From the NCBI RefSeq assembly GCF_030547425.1, contig NZ_JAUORH010000015.1:1-64000 (forward strand): a DNA stretch of 64,000 nt, written 5' to 3'. The position numbers were made by a program, and so were the translations under genes. Source of the DNA: Tenacibaculum sp. 1_MG-2023 (GTDB taxonomy: Bacteria; Bacteroidota; Bacteroidia; Flavobacteriales; Flavobacteriaceae). This document shows positions 61,769-64,000 of the stretch, piece by piece (position 1 is the first letter of the stretch; every line of letters begins with the position of its first letter). Below the pieces are notes generated by a model. That model was not told the origin of the DNA. It saw only the letters and a list, made by a program, of their open reading frames with translations, and did no database searches.

Positions 61769-63544
61769 ATGTTAAAAAAACTATTTTATGCAATGATATT
61801 GTTGAGTTCAATAGCACTTGCAGCACAACAAAGAACAATAACAGGTGTAGTTTCAGATGAATCAGGTCCGTTACCAGGAGTTACTATTGTGGTAAAAGGA
61901 ACTACTATTGGAACTGAAACTGATTTTGATGGAAGATACTCTATCACTGCAAGTGAGGGAGACGTTTTAGTGTTTTCTTTTGTAGGGATGAAAACCGCAG
62001 AAGAAAAGGTAAAAGAAAGTTCTGTAATTAATATAATAATGAAGAATGATGATCTTTTAGAAGAAGTTGTAGTAGAAGCCTACGGTATTTCAAAAAGGAG
62101 AAAATCATCGGTCTCAAAAGCTATTAGCATTAGAGGATATAATCAAATTGAAAATAGAGATTCGTATGCAGGAAGAAGTGAAAATATTTTCAAAAGCCCT
62201 GTAAACGCTCCCTTGTCTACATTTTCTATTGATGTTAATAAAGCTTCTTACAGTAATATAAGAAGAATGATTAATAGCGGTCAAAAAATACCAAAGGAAG
62301 CAGTCAAGATTGAAGAAATGATTAATTACTTTGATTATAACTATCCGCAACCTAAAGGAAAATATCCTTTTTCAATCACTACAGAAATTGTTACGACTCC
62401 ATGGAATAAAGATACTCAGTTGATAAGAATTGGATTAAAAGGAAAAGAGTATAAACAAGAAAATTTACCAGCATCAAACTTAACTTTTTTGATAGATGTT
62501 TCAGGCTCTATGTCAGATCATAATAAATTACCTTTATTAAAATCTGCTTTTAAATTATTGGTAAATCAGTTAAGAGAAAGAGATAAAGTAGCAATTGTTG
62601 TATATGCAGGAGCAGCAGGAGTTGTTTTAAAGCCTACATCAGGAAATGAAAAAGAAACAATATTAGAGGCTTTGAATCAACTAGAAGCAGGAGGTTCAAC
62701 AGCAGGAGGCGAAGGAATTGAGTTAGCTTACAAACTAGCAAAGGATAATTATATAAAAGATGGAAATAACCGAGTTATTTTAGCTACAGACGGTGATTTT
62801 AATGTAGGAGCTTCAAGCAATGTTGAAATGGAAGAGTTAATAGAAGAAAAAAGAAAATCAGGAGTATTTCTATCTGTATTGGGTTTTGGTTATGGCAACT
62901 ATCAAGATGATAAATTAGAAATTTTAGCAGATAAAGGAAATGGAAACCATGCGTATATCGACACGATGCAAGAAGCACAAAAAGTATTTGGTAAAGAATT
63001 TGGAGGTACTTTATATACTATTGCAAAGGATGTAAAAATTCAGGTAGAATTTAACCCAGAAAAAGTACAAGCGTATCGTTTAATAGGATATGAAAACAGA
63101 TTGTTGAATGATGAAGATTTTGTAGATGATACAAAAGATGCTGGTGAGTTAGGTAGTGGTCATACAGTAACAGCATTGTATGAGGTAATTCCTGTAGGAG
63201 TAAAAAGTAAATTTCTAAAAAAACTACCTAAATTAAAGTATACTCAAAATAAACAACTGAATAATTTTAATGATGAATTATTAACTGTGAAGTTTAGGTA
63301 TAAATTACCAAAAGGGACTAAGAGCATAGAGTTAGTGAAAACTGTAAAAAATGAAGTATTGGCACCAACGAATGATATGAATTTTATTTCAGTGGTAGCT
63401 TTATTTGGAATGCAATTAAGCAAATCAAAATTTAAAAACAAGGCAAAAGTTGAAGATATACTTAGCTTGATAGAGGGAGAAATAGGAGAGGACAAGGATG
63501 GTTATAAAGCAGAGTTTGTTAGATTAGTGAAAACGTATAATTAA
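61769..63544 (+). CDS. Von Willebrand A protein with SusC-like N-terminal domain
   Basis: 591 residues with a signal peptide (MILLSSIALAAQQRT). Residues about 21-100 are a carboxypeptidase regulatory-like domain, including VVKGTTIGTETDFDGRYSI and FSFVGMK. It ends in LLEEVVVEAYGI, nearly identical to the TonB-box region of the SusC in this window (LLEEVVVTALGI). A YfbK-like region (about 130-230) follows, then a VWA domain with a complete MIDAS beginning DVSGSMSDH (Asp243). Further conserved parts are GGSTAGGEGIELAY and LATDGDFNVGASS. The C-terminal domain also matches the YfbK family. The function is unknown; metal-dependent protein binding at the envelope is likely. Confidence 0.88.
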   Translation: MLKKLFYAMILLSSIALAAQQRTITGVVSDESGPLPGVTIVVKGTTIGTETDFDGRYSITASEGDVLVFSFVGMKTAEEKVKESSVINIIMKNDDLLEEVVVEAYGISKRRKSSVSKAISIRGYNQIENRDSYAGRSENIFKSPVNAPLSTFSIDVNKASYSNIRRMINSGQKIPKEAVKIEEMINYFDYNYPQPKGKYPFSITTEIVTTPWNKDTQLIRIGLKGKEYKQENLPASNLTFLIDVSGSMSDHNKLPLLKSAFKLLVNQLRERDKVAIVVYAGAAGVVLKPTSGNEKETILEALNQLEAGGSTAGGEGIELAYKLAKDNYIKDGNNRVILATDGDFNVGASSNVEMEELIEEKRKSGVFLSVLGFGYGNYQDDKLEILADKGNGNHAYIDTMQEAQKVFGKEFGGTLYTIAKDVKIQVEFNPEKVQAYRLIGYENRLLNDEDFVDDTKDAGELGSGHTVTALYEVIPVGVKSKFLKKLPKLKYTQNKQLNNFNDELLTVKFRYKLPKGTKSIELVKTVKNEVLAPTNDMNFISVVALFGMQLSKSKFKNKAKVEDILSLIEGEIGEDKDGYKAEFVRLVKTYN

Positions 63545-63550
63545 GAATAA

Positions 63551-63578
63551 AAAAACAGGGTTAAATGCCCTGTTTTTT
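63551..63578 (+). terminator. Intrinsic terminator after the VWA gene
   Basis: AAAAACAGGG/CCCTGTTTTT stem (63551-63560 with 63568-63577), a seven-base loop and a T tail. Confidence 0.88.
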
Positions 63579-63705
63579 ACCTGTCAACATCTAAAAAACC
63601 TTTAGTGTCAAAAGCTTTTTTATAATCAATTAAACTCATTCCGAATCGTTTAGCATTGTAGTTTTCTTCTTTATCTATTTTGTAAAGCTTGCTTTTTCTG
63701 CTTAT
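63577..63705 (-). pseudogene. Possible gene remnant without a start codon
   Basis: A minus-strand frame of 42 codons ending at TAA 63577-63579. It reads KLYKIDKEENYNAKRFGMSL and then ends AFDTKGFLDVDR. The stretch looks like real protein (balanced residues, no low complexity), but no ATG follows the upstream stop except one for its last 20 residues. It may be the 3' end of a lost gene. No family recognised. Confidence 0.3.
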
Positions 63706-63776
63706 TTATATTGATTCGATCCTTTTTTTTGTAGAAAATCTTAATAGTAAGAAGTTTGTTTTGGATAAATATATAA

Positions 63777-63808
63777 AAAAATCCAACGATCTTTATCGTT
63801 GGATTTTT
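63777..63808 (-). terminator. Intrinsic terminator after the YebC-family gene
   Basis: A 14-base-pair perfect stem (63777-63790 with 63795-63808, ATCCAACGAT/ATCGTTGGAT) with a CTTT loop and A/T flanks. Confidence 0.9.
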
Positions 63809-63832
63809 AAGTTTTATAAAGAAAGAAAAGGC

Positions 63833-64000
63833 TTATTCTTCCATTGAGTGATATACGTTATTTACGTCATCATCTTCTTCCAGCCTTTCTAAAAGTTTGT
63901 TTACCTCTTCTTTTTGTTCGTTTGAAATCGCAGTAGTGGTTGTTGGAATACGTTCAAATTCAGAAGAAAGAATTTCAATATTATTTTCTTCTAAATATTT
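63833..64000 (-). CDS. YebC/PmpR family protein, C-terminal part (5' end outside window)
   Basis: 56 codons including the stop are visible. The segment contains SSEFERIPTTTTAI, a NKLLERLEEDDDVNNVYHSM motif and an acidic end, which is the standard C-terminus of the YebC/PmpR family. Members act as transcription regulators in some species and as translation factors relieving ribosome stalling in others. The gene runs off the right edge. A strong terminator lies just downstream. The call rests on the conserved tail only. Confidence 0.88.
   Translation of the reverse strand, partial: KYLEENNIEILSSEFERIPTTTTAISNEQKEEVNKLLERLEEDDDVNNVYHSMEE

Overview
The window looks like a chromosomal segment of a marine Flavobacteriaceae (phylum Bacteroidota; a Tenacibaculum-like genus is a guess). 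The basis is AT-rich DNA, type IX secretion (T9SS) proteins, a SusC/SusD pair, menaquinone genes, leader and lipoprotein signals of Bacteroidota type, and repeated matches to the Bacteroidota -7 promoter box TAnnTTTG shortly before start codons. I saw no tRNA, rRNA, CRISPR array, insertion sequence or phage gene. Most genes are housekeeping. The accessory interest is concentrated at 1-9,700, 10,941-18,480, 30,193-44,287 and 55,362-56,352.

Layout. 1-6,456: the 3' end of a giant Calx-beta/thrombospondin-3 adhesin with a T9SS C-terminal signal, followed by its PorP/SprF partner, a PorE-like OmpA protein and a second OmpA lipoprotein. 6,457-7,089 is a gene-poor gap. 7,090-9,700: three tandem exported TonB_C proteins, the middle one a pseudogene. 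9,901-15,569: a cyclophilin-FKBP fusion, an outer-membrane protein built of three related modules, release factor 3, and a protein whose C-terminal half resembles the pore-forming domain I of Cry delta-endotoxins. 15,768-17,679: idi, queD-like, manA. 18,122-18,480 holds a compact set of very small reading frames. 18,611-20,941: kdsB, a HAD phosphatase, a CAT-like acetyltransferase and a small protein. 21,303-22,879: ECF sigma factor, candidate anti-sigma factor and an exported helical protein. 22,943-30,160: assorted housekeeping genes.

30,193-46,765 reads as one catabolic story. A sodium:solute symporter, a LytS/LytT-type two-component pair, SusC/SusD, a NagB-PIG-L fusion, a GH20 hexosaminidase, a half-length LacI regulator and an N-acetylglucosamine kinase would take chitin-type oligosaccharides to fructose-6-phosphate. 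pfkA, gapA and mgsA follow directly. No nagA is present in the locus, so the PIG-L half of the NagB fusion is a candidate for the missing deacetylase.

46,855-64,000: a cysteine hydrolase, RidA, LptD, an amidase, an MCE (MlaD-like) protein, two iron-sulfur oxidoreductase subunits, two related lipoproteins (the second frameshifted in its signal peptide), menA, menC and menE with interleaved genes, a von Willebrand A protein that carries a SusC-like N-terminus, and the 3' end of a YebC-family gene.
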